The notes: generated from the sequence alone by a model not told the origin. A stretch of DNA of 64,000 bases from an uncultured Chryseobacterium sp. (GCA_913775525.1 CAJYLH010000016.1:1-64000), one strand, 5' to 3'. Counted from the first letter of the stretch, positions 44,586 through 54,555 are shown. Program-made: numbers and translations.

Positions 44586-45848
44586 ATGGAAACACGCGAA
44601 AAAATCATCATTATCGGAGGAGGATTTGCGGGACTGCAACTTGCAAAGAAGCTTAATAACAAGAACAAAAAAGTGATCATCCTGGACCGGGTGAACCATC
44701 ATATGTTTCAGCCGCTCTTTTACCAGGTTGCCTGCGGAAGGATAGAACCATCCAATATTTCCTTTCCCTTCAGGAAGATTTTTCAGCGTTCCAGGAATAC
44801 CCAGTTCCGCCTTACGGAAGTCAAGGAGATAGATACTGCCAATAACAAAGTAATCACCGATGAAGCGGAATTCAGTTATGATAAAGTGATCATTGCTACA
44901 GGCTGTAAGACTAATTTTTTCGGTAACCGTGATATGGAAAGCAGGGCTTTCGGGATGAAGAATACCCAGGAAGCCATCAGCATCAGAAACCATGTGCTCA
45001 TGACTTTTGAAAAGCTGATCCTGGAGAAAAGCCGCAGCGATGACGGAAACTGGAATATCGTGATTGTCGGCAGCGGGCCCACCGGCGTTGAGCTTGCCGG
45101 CGCTTTTGCCGAAATGAAAAAGGAAATTCTGCCGAGAGATTATCCTTATATGAATTTTAATCATCTGCATATTATTCTCGTAAGTTCCACAGAAAAACCC
45201 TTGGCCGTCATGAGCCAGGAAGCACAGGATAAATCTGAACAATACCTTAAAGAATTAGGGGTGACCTTTCTGAGAGGAGAATATGTGACAGATTATGACG
45301 GAGATAAGGTGATCATGAAAAGCGGAAAGGAAATTCCTTCCAATAATGTCATCTGGGCAGCGGGTGTTACCGGGAATGTGGTCGAAGGATTCCCTCTGGA
45401 CAAACTGGTTAAAAACAGGTATATCGTAGACCGTTTCAATAAAGTAAAAGGATATGATAATATCTACGCCATAGGAGATATCGCCTATATGGAAACACCC
45501 AAATATCCGCAAGGCCATCCGCAGGTAGCCAATGTAGCCATAACACAGGCAAGAAACCTTGGCAAAAACCTGTTGAGAAAAAACAGAAGCGAATGGAGCG
45601 AGTACGAATATGAAGATAAAGGATCGCTGGCAACTATCGGCAAGCACAGGGCGGTGGTTGATCTTCCGTTCATTAAGTTCCAGGGATTGCTGGCCTGGTA
45701 TTTCTGGATGTTTTTACACCTCATGCTTATTCTGAGTGTTAGAAACAAGCTTGCGATTTTCTTCAACTGGATGTGGAGCTATTTCAATAAAGATTCATCC
45801 TTAAGACTGATTATTTTACCGAATAAGAAAAACGAAACGTTACAATGA
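44586..45848 (+). CDS. Type II NADH dehydrogenase (NDH-2)
   Basis: 420 residues from the ATG at 44586; an upstream TTG lies inside the promoter box and is excluded. FAD site [21 protein letters not shown] site [17 protein letters not shown] and a third FAD contact [11 protein letters not shown]. The C-terminus has a hydrophobic/amphipathic anchor ([18 protein letters not shown]). It feeds electrons from NADH to menaquinone without pumping protons. It overlaps trmD by four bases (ATGA). Confidence 0.93.
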   Translation: METREKIIIIGGGFAGLQLAKKLNNKNKKVIILDRVNHHMFQPLFYQVACGRIEPSNISFPFRKIFQRSRNTQFRLTEVKEIDTANNKVITDEAEFSYDKVIIATGCKTNFFGNRDMESRAFGMKNTQEAISIRNHVLMTFEKLILEKSRSDDGNWNIVIVGSGPTGVELAGAFAEMKKEILPRDYPYMNFNHLHIILVSSTEKPLAVMSQEAQDKSEQYLKELGVTFLRGEYVTDYDGDKVIMKSGKEIPSNNVIWAAGVTGNVVEGFPLDKLVKNRYIVDRFNKVKGYDNIYAIGDIAYMETPKYPQGHPQVANVAITQARNLGKNLLRKNRSEWSEYEYEDKGSLATIGKHRAVVDLPFIKFQGLLAWYFWMFLHLMLILSVRNKLAIFFNWMWSYFNKDSSLRLIILPNKKNETLQ

Positions 45849-46516
45849 GAATTGATATTATAAGTGTACTGCCGGAACTCATGGAAAGTCCCTTCAGGAC
45901 TTCTATTTTAAAAAGAGCAATGGATAAAGGCCTGGCAGAAGTACATTTCCATCACCTGAGAGACTGGGCAATCAATAAGCATAAGCAGATTGATGATGAA
46001 CCTTATGGAGGAGGAGCAGGAATGGTGATGATGGTAGAGCCGCTGGACAAATGCATTTCTGAACTTAAGGCTCAGCGCGGATATGATGAAGTGATTTACC
46101 TGACCCCTGACGGATTGACTCTCAACCAGAAAATAGCCAATTCTTTGTCTATAAAAAACAACCTGATATTCATCTGTGGCCATTATAAAGGAATAGACCA
46201 GCGGGTAAGAGACCTGCATGTGACTAAAGAGATTTCAATAGGTGATTACGTACTTACCGGCGGTGAGCTGGCGGCATGCGTACTGGCAGATGCTGTGATC
46301 CGCCTGCTGCCCGGTGTGCTCAACGATGAGCAGAGTGCGCTTACGGATAGTTTCCAGGATGATCTTCTATCTCCACCTATCTACACCCGGCCGGAAGTGT
46401 ACAAAGGGCTTGAAGTCCCGAAAATCCTGTTGAGCGGAAATTTTCCTAAAATCGAAGAATGGAGGCATGAGGAAGCGGTTCGTATTACCAAAGAAAAACG
46501 TCCTGATCTGCTATAA
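45845..46516 (+). CDS. trmD: tRNA (guanine37-N1)-methyltransferase
   Basis: 223 residues; trefoil-knot SPOUT enzyme with [18 protein letters not shown] and the SAM loop [28 protein letters not shown]. It methylates G37 of tRNAs that read CNN codons, preventing frameshifts. Its start overlaps the NDH-2 stop (ATGA), so the two are coupled. The usual trmD neighbours (rimM, rplS) are absent. Confidence 0.97.
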   Translation: MRIDIISVLPELMESPFRTSILKRAMDKGLAEVHFHHLRDWAINKHKQIDDEPYGGGAGMVMMVEPLDKCISELKAQRGYDEVIYLTPDGLTLNQKIANSLSIKNNLIFICGHYKGIDQRVRDLHVTKEISIGDYVLTGGELAACVLADAVIRLLPGVLNDEQSALTDSFQDDLLSPPIYTRPEVYKGLEVPKILLSGNFPKIEEWRHEEAVRITKEKRPDLL

Positions 46517-46886
46517 AAACAACCAGGTTGCATTAAATGAGCTTTTTTTTTCATTTTACCAGCATTAAATTTTTCACATAAGAATAATAATCGTTCTTAT
46601 GTGGTGAATATGTGAATTTTAACTATTTTTTGAGTATAAAAATAGATTATTATTCTATAAAAGCATGTGTTAACATGCTTTTTTGATTTTTAATGATGCT
46701 AAAATTAAGCCTAATAATAAATAAAATGAATAATAATTTTTACTTTGATTTATTTTATTCATTGGTATTGTATTTGAGGCATATAAATTTAATATCAATA
46801 TCTTACCGATTAATGAAATATATTAGAAAAAAAATAATAAATTTACATTCTGAAAATTAAGTGTACGATTTAAGACATGCGTATTA
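46517..46886. other. AT-rich intergenic region with two hairpins
   Basis: 370 bases, no gene. The first hairpin (46575-46584 with 46594-46603, 10-bp stem, 9-base loop) has no T run. The second (46659-46682) is a terminator. The rest is A/T runs with no convincing promoter box. Confidence 0.6.
46659..46686 (+). terminator. Intrinsic terminator
   Basis: 10-bp stem AAAAGCATGT/ACATGCTTTT (46659-46668, 46673-46682) with GTTA loop and T run. It is about 140 bases after the trmD stop. Confidence 0.8.
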
Positions 46887-47810
46887 ATGCGGCTGTTCTC
46901 TTTTTATAATGTAGAAAACTTATTTCTGCCTGATCCGAAACCTGTTTATCCGACTGATCCTACTGCATCAGGGTTAAGAAACTGGGACGAAAGGAAATAT
47001 AAGAACAAGCTTTTCAAAATTGCACACGTTTTTCAGATGATGCAGGAAAACTTTGGTGAACTGCCATTTATCGCTGCCCTTTCGGAAGTATCCGGCAGAA
47101 AAGTTTTAGAAGATCTGGTTGCTATGCAGCCCTTCGAAGGCCGGTACGGAATTGTACACTACAATTCGAAAGATGAGCGGAAAGTGGATGTAGCCATGCT
47201 GTATAATAATCTCAAAGTAGAAGTAATAGATTCTGAAGCTATTACCTTCTTTTTTGAAATTAAAAACAAAAACACAGAAAATTACGACACAACGAGAGAT
47301 GTCCTTTACTGCAAAGTAAAATATGAAGATGAACTGATCAATATTTTTATTGTGCATCTCCCTTCACAGAGAGAGAAAGACATCAACAAGCCTAAAAGGA
47401 ATATTATCCTGGATGAAGTCTGTAACCGGATTTCAGGCCGGATAAAGGAAGGGGAAAAGGTGATTTTGTGTGGTGATTTTAACGAAAACCCGGATGATGA
47501 AAATTTAGTTAAGGTTCTCAATGACAACAGCGGTAAAGAAATGCTGATCAATCCTTTTCAGGAGCTGTTTTACAAAAGAAATTATTCTACTTTTCATTAT
47601 AAATCTGGATTGCTGTTTGATCAGATCCTGCTGTCGAAATCTTTTTTTGACGAACAAGATCTGTGTTTTCAGAGCGCTGAGGTATTCAGGCCTGAAAAAA
47701 TCAGCAGCCGGGACAAAAGGTTTCAGGGGAGACCTTTCCGGACGTATGCCGGTACCCGGTATCTGGGAGGATACAGTGATCATTTTCCGGTTTTTATAAC
47801 ATTCAAATAA
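46887..47810 (+). CDS. Endonuclease/exonuclease/phosphatase-family protein
   Basis: 307 residues. Motifs of the EEP (DNase I/synaptojanin) fold: FYNVENLF at the start, then ALSEVSGRKVLEDL (metal-binding Glu), IFIVHLPSQR, LCGDFNENPDDE and a final GGYSDHFPVFITF with catalytic Asp-His. The start is at ATG 46887. No signal peptide is seen. The exact substrate (DNA, phospholipid or other phosphodiester) is unknown. Followed by the Lrp gene 49 bases away. Confidence 0.88.
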   Translation: MRLFSFYNVENLFLPDPKPVYPTDPTASGLRNWDERKYKNKLFKIAHVFQMMQENFGELPFIAALSEVSGRKVLEDLVAMQPFEGRYGIVHYNSKDERKVDVAMLYNNLKVEVIDSEAITFFFEIKNKNTENYDTTRDVLYCKVKYEDELINIFIVHLPSQREKDINKPKRNIILDEVCNRISGRIKEGEKVILCGDFNENPDDENLVKVLNDNSGKEMLINPFQELFYKRNYSTFHYKSGLLFDQILLSKSFFDEQDLCFQSAEVFRPEKISSRDKRFQGRPFRTYAGTRYLGGYSDHFPVFITFK

Positions 47811-47859
47811 AATGGAATAAAGGTTTAAGCAAAAACATAAATAGCAAAAAGTAGAACAG

Positions 47860-48330
47860 ATGAAAAATTCAGCTAACACTAGTTATCATTTAGATTCAAT
47901 CGACAAAGAAATCATCTACATGTTGATGGACAACGCCAAGACTTCTCTGGCACACATTTCTAAGAACGTAGGCATTTCTACCACTGCAGTACACCAGAGG
48001 ATTAAAAAACTGGAACAGGCAGGGGTAATTGAAAACTCAATTTCTTTCCTGAATCCAAAAAAAATCGGGTATAAGGTAACCTCGTACATTGGTGTATTCC
48101 TGGATCAGCCAAGTCACTATCCTGACATGGTGAAGTCCCTTAATGACATTAATGAAGTGGTGGAAGCCCACTATACTACCGGAAATTATACCATTTTCCT
48201 GAAAGTCCTGTGCAAGGATAATGATCACCTGATGCAGATCCTGAGCAAGCTTCAGAAACTGAAAGGGGTAACAAGAACAGAAACTTTCATATCTTTGGAG
48301 CAGGGTATTTACAGACAACTGAAAGTATAA
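47860..48330 (+). CDS. Lrp/AsnC-family regulator
   Basis: 156 residues. N-terminal winged HTH (IDKEIIYMLMDNAKTSLAHISKNVGIS, then TAVHQRIKKLEQAGVI) and a C-terminal RAM effector domain (VTSYIGVFLDQPSHYPDMV, YTTGNYTIFLKVLCKD). It starts 49 bases after the phosphatase gene and is 10 bases upstream of deoC, so it may share a transcript with deoC. Effector unknown. Confidence 0.94.
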   Translation: MKNSANTSYHLDSIDKEIIYMLMDNAKTSLAHISKNVGISTTAVHQRIKKLEQAGVIENSISFLNPKKIGYKVTSYIGVFLDQPSHYPDMVKSLNDINEVVEAHYTTGNYTIFLKVLCKDNDHLMQILSKLQKLKGVTRTETFISLEQGIYRQLKV

Positions 48331-48340
48331 TCACAGACTT

Positions 48341-49084
48341 ATGAACATCGCTCAATATTTGGATTCAACTTATCTTAAAACTCCGCAACAGTCGGGGATT
48401 TCAGAAGAAGAAACAGTACAGAAAGACAAAGAACTTGTACAGGAAGCCATAGATCATGGCATTTTTGCAGTAATGATCCGTCCGGAGTACGTTTCGGAAA
48501 TTAAGAAATATATTCAGGAAAGAAATTCAGATGTTGCGGTGGGAACAGTCATTGGTTTTCATGAGGGGACTTACAGTATTGAAGAAAAACTTGCCGAAGC
48601 TTCTCAGGCTATTGAGGACGGAGCGGATGAGTTAGACTTCGTGATCAATTACAAAGCCTATATCCACGGTAACCTGGAACTTGTAAAAGAGGAGTTCCTA
48701 AAAGGTACAGAGCTGTGCCTTAAACATCATAAGATCGTAAAGTGGATTATTGAAATCGCTGCCCTTAGTGATAGCCAGATTGCTGATCTAACCCAAAAAA
48801 TTTCAGGCTGGGCAGAACAGCATTTTGATCATCAGGATCTGCCGCATATTTTTGTAAAATCCTCTACCGGTTTTTACAAAACATCAGACGGCAAACCTAA
48901 CGGTGCAACCTTTGAAGGAATCCGGATCATGCTTGATCATGCCGGGAAGCTTTCTGTAAAGGCAGCCGGAGGAGTAAGGACTCCCGGGGATGCTGAAAAA
49001 ATGATCAGTATGGGCGTAAAGCGAATCGGTACTTCATCTGCACTCGCCTTACTCAAGGATGAGCCTGCAGCAGGAGTATACTGA
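48341..49084 (+). CDS. deoC: Deoxyribose-phosphate aldolase
   Basis: 247 residues. The Schiff-base lysine is in IFVKSSTGFYKT; DELDFVINYKAYIHG and KAAGGVRTPGDAEKMISMG match class I DeoC. It cleaves deoxyribose 5-phosphate to glyceraldehyde 3-phosphate and acetaldehyde in deoxynucleoside catabolism. No deoA, deoB or deoD follows. It is close behind the Lrp gene. A strong terminator lies downstream. Confidence 0.95.
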   Translation: MNIAQYLDSTYLKTPQQSGISEEETVQKDKELVQEAIDHGIFAVMIRPEYVSEIKKYIQERNSDVAVGTVIGFHEGTYSIEEKLAEASQAIEDGADELDFVINYKAYIHGNLELVKEEFLKGTELCLKHHKIVKWIIEIAALSDSQIADLTQKISGWAEQHFDHQDLPHIFVKSSTGFYKTSDGKPNGATFEGIRIMLDHAGKLSVKAAGGVRTPGDAEKMISMGVKRIGTSSALALLKDEPAAGVY

Positions 49085-49105
49085 CCGAAAGAAAAACTGA
49101 TACAT

Positions 49106-49140
49106 ACAACAAACCCATCATGACGTGATGGGTTTGTTGT
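49106..49140. terminator. Bidirectional terminator
   Basis: 15-bp perfect stem (49106-49120 with 49126-49140), loop TGACG, between the convergent deoC and dusB genes. Confidence 0.88.
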
Positions 49141-49150
49141 ATATTATTTA

Positions 49151-50146
49151 TTATACCTGTTCCTGGTAATGGTTATAAAAATCCTGTGTTTCCAGGATTA
49201 ATGCATCCATTTCAGCGAGGGTGAAAACCTCAAGGAATTTTTTCCTGAATTCTTTAAAGTGAGGCACGCCACGGAAGTAATTGCTGTAATGCTGTCTCAT
49301 TTCAACAAGTCCCAGGCGTTCGCCTTTCCATTCTGCACTCCATTCCGCATGTTGCTTTACAGCAAGAAGACGGTCGGAAATAGTCGGCTCAGGCAAATGT
49401 TCACCGGTCTTAAAAAAATGTTTGATCTCATTGAATATCCATGGATAGCCTATGGCTGCGCGGCCGATCATAATCCCGTCACAGGCATATTTCTGCTTAT
49501 ATTCCAGCGCCTTTTCGGGAGAGTCCACATCGCCGTTCCCGAAAATAGGAATTTCAATATTCGGATTCTGCTTGATCCTGGAAATATGTTCCCAGTCTGC
49601 TTCGCCTTTGTACATCTGTGCGCGTGTTCTTGCATGGATGGTCAATGCCTTGATCCCAGTTTCCTGAAGGCGTTCGGCAACTTCATCAATATTGATGGAC
49701 GTACTGTCCCATCCCAGACGGGTTTTTACCGTAACCGGAAGATGGGTAGAGCTTACTACAGCTTTGGTAAGGCGGACCATCAGGTCGATATCTTTCAGGA
49801 CCCCTGCACCCGCACCTTTGCAGACCACTTTCTTTACAGGGCATCCGAAATTGATGTCTACCAGATCGGGATTCACGGTTTCCACAATCCTTGCTGACAT
49901 GGCCATGGCTTCTTCATCACCCCCGAAAATCTGTATTCCCACCGGTCTTTCATAATCGAAAATATCCAGTTTCTTACGGCTTTTGATGGCATCACGAATC
50001 AGTCCCTCGGAAGAAATAAATTCTGAATACATCATATCTGCACCGTGCATTTTACACAGCCTTCTGAAGGGCGGGTCACTTACATCCTCCATCGGAGCCA
50101 GCAGAAGCGGGAATTTAGGAAGCTCTATATTGCCAATTTTTATCAT
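49151..50146 (-). CDS. dusB: tRNA-dihydrouridine synthase
   Basis: 331 residues. FMN barrel with LAPMEDVSDPPFRRLCK, INFGCPVKKVVCKGAGAGVLKD (catalytic Cys in CKGAG), TVKTRLGWD and FGNGDVDSPEKAL. It reduces uridine in tRNA D-loops. Position relative to neighbours does not suggest a role beyond that. Its -7 box ends four bases before the ATG, so the message is probably leaderless. Confidence 0.96.
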   Translation of the reverse strand: MIKIGNIELPKFPLLLAPMEDVSDPPFRRLCKMHGADMMYSEFISSEGLIRDAIKSRKKLDIFDYERPVGIQIFGGDEEAMAMSARIVETVNPDLVDINFGCPVKKVVCKGAGAGVLKDIDLMVRLTKAVVSSTHLPVTVKTRLGWDSTSINIDEVAERLQETGIKALTIHARTRAQMYKGEADWEHISRIKQNPNIEIPIFGNGDVDSPEKALEYKQKYACDGIMIGRAAIGYPWIFNEIKHFFKTGEHLPEPTISDRLLAVKQHAEWSAEWKGERLGLVEMRQHYSNYFRGVPHFKEFRKKFLEVFTLAEMDALILETQDFYNHYQEQV

Positions 50147-50150
50147 GGTG

Positions 50151-50158
50151 CAAATTTA
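50151..50158 (-). promoter_or_regulatory. -7 promoter box four bases before the dusB start codon
   Basis: TAAATTTG on the minus strand followed by CACC and the ATG at 50146; too close for a normal leader. Confidence 0.6.
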
Positions 50159-50250
50159 CAAAACTTTCACATAATGAAAGATATGATGATTATGTTAAAT
50201 TATAGAGGATGCAAAAGCTGTATTATGACCTTTTTATAATCGATAAAAAT

Positions 50251-53200
50251 TTAAAAACTTGCCTTTACCTGCATGCTTCCGATGTGAATGGTCCGGTCCC
50301 CTGAATTCCTGCCCTCATAGTTGAGATTCAGCTGCAGGAAGGAATTAATGGCCTGCTGGATGAATACACTCCACACTTCGTTTCTTCCCGGTTTCAGGCC
50401 ATCCAGCATCTGGTTGCCAACAATGCTGAAGCTGTTTCCCGTAAAATCATTGTTAATGAAGGAGAAATTTCCCCTGATTGAAGTTTTCCTCCGTTCCCAT
50501 TGTATCGTTCCCGTCACATCAAAGGCTTTCAGGAATTCTTCACCATCAAGACGCTGCTTCTGCCGGTAGCCTGAAGAAAGCTCTGCCTGGATGGCATCGG
50601 TGAATTTATAAGTAGCTTTTGGCTTGGTTTCAATATTGCTCAGCCTGAAATCCCGGGTAGCAAACAGCTGTGATGAATTCTGTACCGAGTGCACAGAATT
50701 TTCCCAGTCCACCCTGAATTCCTTATTGAACCAGTACCCGATATTCAGGAACTGTGAGGTCTGCTGCCGTTCCTCATTGCTGAAATTAGCATTGATCAGA
50801 TTATCATTGGCAATGAAGCGGTAATTTCCGTTCCATCCGGATTTGTCTGTCGGGCTGAACTGAACCGAGGCGAGGATATTCTGGTTTTTGAGGATCTGGT
50901 CCTGGTTTTTTTCAAAAGGGTTCAGGACTAGCACTTTATCTCTCTTATAAAACGAATTCTGTGAATTGAGGGAGATATTGAAATTCCAGCGTTTTAAAAA
51001 TGCATTTTCGGAATTGAACACTACCGACGGATTCACGAACAGGGCCAGCTGTATTTTGTTTTTATTAGAAGGGATGTACCGCACCGAATTGGTATACACT
51101 CTGATGTACTGGGCCAGATCCGAATATTCCGCGATCTCAAATTCATCCAGCTGCTGCACGCCGTCTCCGTTATAATCGGTCCACTTGTAAACTCCCTGTC
51201 CGTCTGTTACCTTAATGTACTGGAATTCCCGCTGTGCTTCCTGTCCGTTCCCGAGTTCATAAAATGCCTGCAGGCGCATCCCATTGCGGAAAAGCTGCTG
51301 GTTATACAGGATGTTACCAACTACAAAATCATTATTCCTGGAAAGGTCCACATCCTGGTTCTGATAAAAGAATTTCCTGTAGTGCAGCAAAGCATTCAGG
51401 GTTGTTTTCTGTGTCTTAATGATCTGGCTTTCTGCCATAAAGCCGAGAATGTTATTCATATTCTGAAGCCGGTTGTCCCGTACGGAATCATTATCCCGCA
51501 TGTATACCTTGGCAAGGAGTTTTGTTCTGGTGCTGTCACCGATTTTTTTCTGGACAAACACTTCTTTCCAGCTGAAGCTGGTCACATCCATCAGCTGAGT
51601 ATCATTGTACTTCTTTTCATTGTGTTCCATGCTTCCTCCAATTGCCCAGCTGCCTTTCTTACCGCCATATTCCGTAGAAACGCCCCCTCTTATGAACTTG
51701 GTATCCTGTACAATGGAATTGGTATTCAGATAGGAAAGGCTTCCTTTGGTGAGGAACTTGTTTTTCAGCCAGCTGAAGTCCAGGTCGTTTTTGATCCCTT
51801 TATAAGAATCTTTTTCATTCAGGTAGTTCACCCTGTAATTAGCGGAAGCGGTAGTGCCCCATTTATTCAGGAAGCTGAAGATAAACCTGTTCTGCGTAAT
51901 CTGGTTGAACTCCTGCGTTAAGTTGAAGTCACGGGAGAATTCCACATCATTGATCCGGTCCAGAATGTGGAACTGGCGGTCGATATACTGGTATTCGAAG
52001 CTTGGTGTCCCTTTCCAGCTGTTTTTCTTGAAGGTCTTATTCCCGAAAACACGCCATGCATATCCTGTATTCTGATCAGCATCTTTAGAGGAGAAAAGGT
52101 TGATATCATAGTTGCTTAATGAAATGTCAGCACCTATCTTTCCTTCTTTCAGCAGGTATTCCGTATTGAATGAGTAGACCTGGGATTTCTGAGGGGAAGG
52201 AAGTTTTCTTACTGCCCTGTAATCTCCTGCATTAGGTCCTGCATACTGGAATACCCGTCCGTTATTGGTGGTCTGCGTAATTTTGTAATCTCCGAGATTG
52301 GCTCCGAAATAAGTGTAGGAAACCTGGTATAAGGTTTCATTCGCATTGGTGGAGAATTCATAATAATTGCCGTTCGGATCCTGGACCAGGCGGTACAGGA
52401 TTTTATTGACATCATAAGGGGTAACCACTCCGGATGGGGCATACATCAGGTTCTGGTTGTTACCTGCATTCGCCAGGATCTGTTCATCTTCAGGAGAAAG
52501 GTTCAGGGACAAAGGAGCGTTTTTATTATCATTTTCCATGAACCAGTTGAATCCCATTTTTAGTTTTTCCCGTGTGTGTTCCACTTTTCCGGTAAAGAGG
52601 TACCTGGAGTAATTTCGGTTGGTGTAATTATAGGATATCGTAATGAAATTCTGCTGGAAGATCGGCCTGAAACTGGTAAACGTTACCTCACCGGTATTGT
52701 AATTGATGACGTAATCCTGATTTTCCCCGCGCTTCATTAGGATTCCGTCAATGAATACCTGTTCAGAGCCGGAGATCAGCGTAATGAACTGCTCGCCGTT
52801 TTTCCCGGTAAGCCGGTAAGGTCCCTGGTTTCCTTCAACACCCTGGAAACGCACCCTGTGGAATTCACTTCGGGCCACGCCCATAGATACATCGACAAAT
52901 GTTTTATTTTCTTTCCCGAATTGCGTCTGAAACTCAAGGCCCATGCTCCGCCGCTGGTATTTGGCAAAATAATTTTTTGCTTCCACCAGATCCAGGTGCC
53001 CGGCCCTTAAGATGGATTTGTCCTTGATGTTGAGTTGCATGTAGATCTTATCAAACTCTTCCAGCGTCTGGGTGTATCCGTCTGCCTGGATAGGAAGGTT
53101 GTGATCTGAAATACTGGCCAGGATGGTAACATCTTTAGACAGGCGGCCGGAAATCTGCAGGTCCATGGAACTCTGGACCGACTGCCCCTGGTTGTTCCCG

Positions 53201-53484
53201 AATGTAATTCCGCGGATAATGGAACCTTTCGAATTCAGTTCACCCAGAAACCGTTTTTTATCATTTTTAGCAAGTACCGCTTCATCCACCACAATCCTGT
53301 TGCTTGTCTTTACAAAATCAAGGGTGTCTTTGGAGAAAATATCCTGCTCGAGCCTTGCCGCAAGAATGCTGTCTTTTTTCATTGAGTCGTCAGGAAGGTT
53401 GGGGTTTTTCCATGAGAAGACCTGGGCATTACTGAAGAATATGCCTATGAAGAAAAGAATGAATATCAGAATATAGCCCCGCAA
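50251..53484 (-). CDS. Large outer-membrane barrel-like protein, TTG start
   Basis: 1077 residues. The frame opens at TTG 53484, directly giving a signal peptide (residues 1-21, ending FSNAQ); an in-frame stop lies 11 codons upstream and no ATG or GTG occurs before the signal, so TTG is the start. Residues about 100-290 contain ASISDHNLPIQADGYTQTLEE and a segment EQVFIDGILMKRGENQDYV. The C-terminal two thirds are long alternating beta strands with Asn/Gly turns and end in KASF, as in outer-membrane barrels. I do not recognise the family. No partner gene on the same strand is adjacent. Confidence 0.7.
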   Translation of the reverse strand: MRGYILIFILFFIGIFFSNAQVFSWKNPNLPDDSMKKDSILAARLEQDIFSKDTLDFVKTSNRIVVDEAVLAKNDKKRFLGELNSKGSIIRGITFGNNQGQSVQSSMDLQISGRLSKDVTILASISDHNLPIQADGYTQTLEEFDKIYMQLNIKDKSILRAGHLDLVEAKNYFAKYQRRSMGLEFQTQFGKENKTFVDVSMGVARSEFHRVRFQGVEGNQGPYRLTGKNGEQFITLISGSEQVFIDGILMKRGENQDYVINYNTGEVTFTSFRPIFQQNFITISYNYTNRNYSRYLFTGKVEHTREKLKMGFNWFMENDNKNAPLSLNLSPEDEQILANAGNNQNLMYAPSGVVTPYDVNKILYRLVQDPNGNYYEFSTNANETLYQVSYTYFGANLGDYKITQTTNNGRVFQYAGPNAGDYRAVRKLPSPQKSQVYSFNTEYLLKEGKIGADISLSNYDINLFSSKDADQNTGYAWRVFGNKTFKKNSWKGTPSFEYQYIDRQFHILDRINDVEFSRDFNLTQEFNQITQNRFIFSFLNKWGTTASANYRVNYLNEKDSYKGIKNDLDFSWLKNKFLTKGSLSYLNTNSIVQDTKFIRGGVSTEYGGKKGSWAIGGSMEHNEKKYNDTQLMDVTSFSWKEVFVQKKIGDSTRTKLLAKVYMRDNDSVRDNRLQNMNNILGFMAESQIIKTQKTTLNALLHYRKFFYQNQDVDLSRNNDFVVGNILYNQQLFRNGMRLQAFYELGNGQEAQREFQYIKVTDGQGVYKWTDYNGDGVQQLDEFEIAEYSDLAQYIRVYTNSVRYIPSNKNKIQLALFVNPSVVFNSENAFLKRWNFNISLNSQNSFYKRDKVLVLNPFEKNQDQILKNQNILASVQFSPTDKSGWNGNYRFIANDNLINANFSNEERQQTSQFLNIGYWFNKEFRVDWENSVHSVQNSSQLFATRDFRLSNIETKPKATYKFTDAIQAELSSGYRQKQRLDGEEFLKAFDVTGTIQWERRKTSIRGNFSFINNDFTGNSFSIVGNQMLDGLKPGRNEVWSVFIQQAINSFLQLNLNYEGRNSGDRTIHIGSMQVKASF

Positions 53485-53595
53485 GTCCTGTTGAAAATAA
53501 TTCGTAAAAATACTTAAAAAATCGTTGATATAAGGACACCAGTATTATTAACAAAAAATTAATCTCTTTATTGTTTTACGGTTGAAAAATGCTTT

Positions 53596-53603
53596 TACTT
53601 TTG
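53596..53603 (+). promoter_or_regulatory. -7 promoter box of the lamin-tail protein gene
   Basis: TACTTTTG fits TAnnTTTG, 34 bases before the ATG; a TTG at 53571-53573 is 22 bases upstream. Confidence 0.55.
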
Positions 53604-53637
53604 TCATACAAATTATTAATACTTAAAATTTATACTT

Positions 53638-54495
53638 ATGAAAAAGATCTTTACTACCTTAGGATTAATATCTGCTATTTCTGCAATGAATGCACAGATT
53701 GTAATTAATGAAGTTTATGGAGGTGGTGGAAATAATGGTTCTACCTATACAAATGACTTCATAGAATTAAAAAATATTGGTACAGCATCAGTAACACTTA
53801 CAAATGCAACATTACAATATGCATCTGCCACTGGTAGTTTTAATCAGTATCATACATTGCCAACTATAACGTTAGCAGCTGGTCAAACTTACCTAATTCA
53901 AGAAGGGGCTGGTACTGGAGGTACTACTGCCTTACCTACGCCTAATTTCACAGCTACAACAATCATTAACTTTGATGGGACCAGCAATACAAATGTTGGA
54001 TTGGCGATGGCGGCTGCTGCAGGAAAGATTGTTTTAGCAAGTAATTCAGTTCAAGTAACTTTACCTACAAATTCAAATGTTCTTGATTTCGTGGGATACG
54101 GAACAACAGCTAATCAATATGAAGGATCAGGACCAGCTCCTGCGCCATCCGCTTCAAATTCTACAGCAAGAATAAGTGGAGATACAAATAACAATGCTTC
54201 CGATTTTGCAGCAGGAGCTCCATCTCCACAACCAACAAGTGGTACGCTAGGTATTTCTGATATTAGAAGTACAGGGGTACATTTCATCAAAAACACCCTT
54301 GTTAAAAACGAAAGCCTTACGTTCGGCGCCCAGGCGAAAGACGTTAAGATTTACAATATGTTCGGACAGGTGGTGAAAACAGCTTCTGTAAAAGAAAACC
54401 AGTTGTTAAATGTTGCTGAGCTGGCCAAAGGGAACTATATCGTTACCGGTACGGTTAATAACGAGCCGGTTTCTCAGAAAATTTTGATAGACTAA
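53638..54495 (+). CDS. Secreted lamin-tail-domain protein with T9SS sorting domain
   Basis: 285 residues. Signal peptide (1-19, ending MNAQ), then a lamin-tail (LTD) domain (about 20-155: IVINEVYGGGGNNGS, NDFIELKNIG, VLDFVGYGT), an Ala/Pro/Ser-rich linker and a C-terminal T9SS type A domain (about 215-285, starting near HFIKNTLVKNESLTF). It would be secreted through the T9SS and attached at the surface. The LTD part is AT-rich and the sorting domain is GC-richer, with a visible break near 54270. Confidence 0.9.
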   Translation: MKKIFTTLGLISAISAMNAQIVINEVYGGGGNNGSTYTNDFIELKNIGTASVTLTNATLQYASATGSFNQYHTLPTITLAAGQTYLIQEGAGTGGTTALPTPNFTATTIINFDGTSNTNVGLAMAAAAGKIVLASNSVQVTLPTNSNVLDFVGYGTTANQYEGSGPAPAPSASNSTARISGDTNNNASDFAAGAPSPQPTSGTLGISDIRSTGVHFIKNTLVKNESLTFGAQAKDVKIYNMFGQVVKTASVKENQLLNVAELAKGNYIVTGTVNNEPVSQKILID

Positions 54496-54528
54496 CAGAT
54501 CTGATACTAAACAGATAATATAAAATAG

Positions 54529-54555
54529 GAGCCGTTCTGAAGAATGGCTCTTTTT
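54529..54555 (+). terminator. Intrinsic terminator
   Basis: GAGCCGTT (54529-54536) pairs with AATGGCTC (54543-54550) including one G-U, then a T run. Confidence 0.85.

Noticed and set aside
44568-45242. 224-codon open frame opposite NDH-2
   Set aside because: Antisense shadow of a gene with clear FAD and NADH motifs.
49259-49897. 212-codon open frame opposite dusB
   Set aside because: Antisense shadow; dusB catalytic motifs are intact on the other strand.
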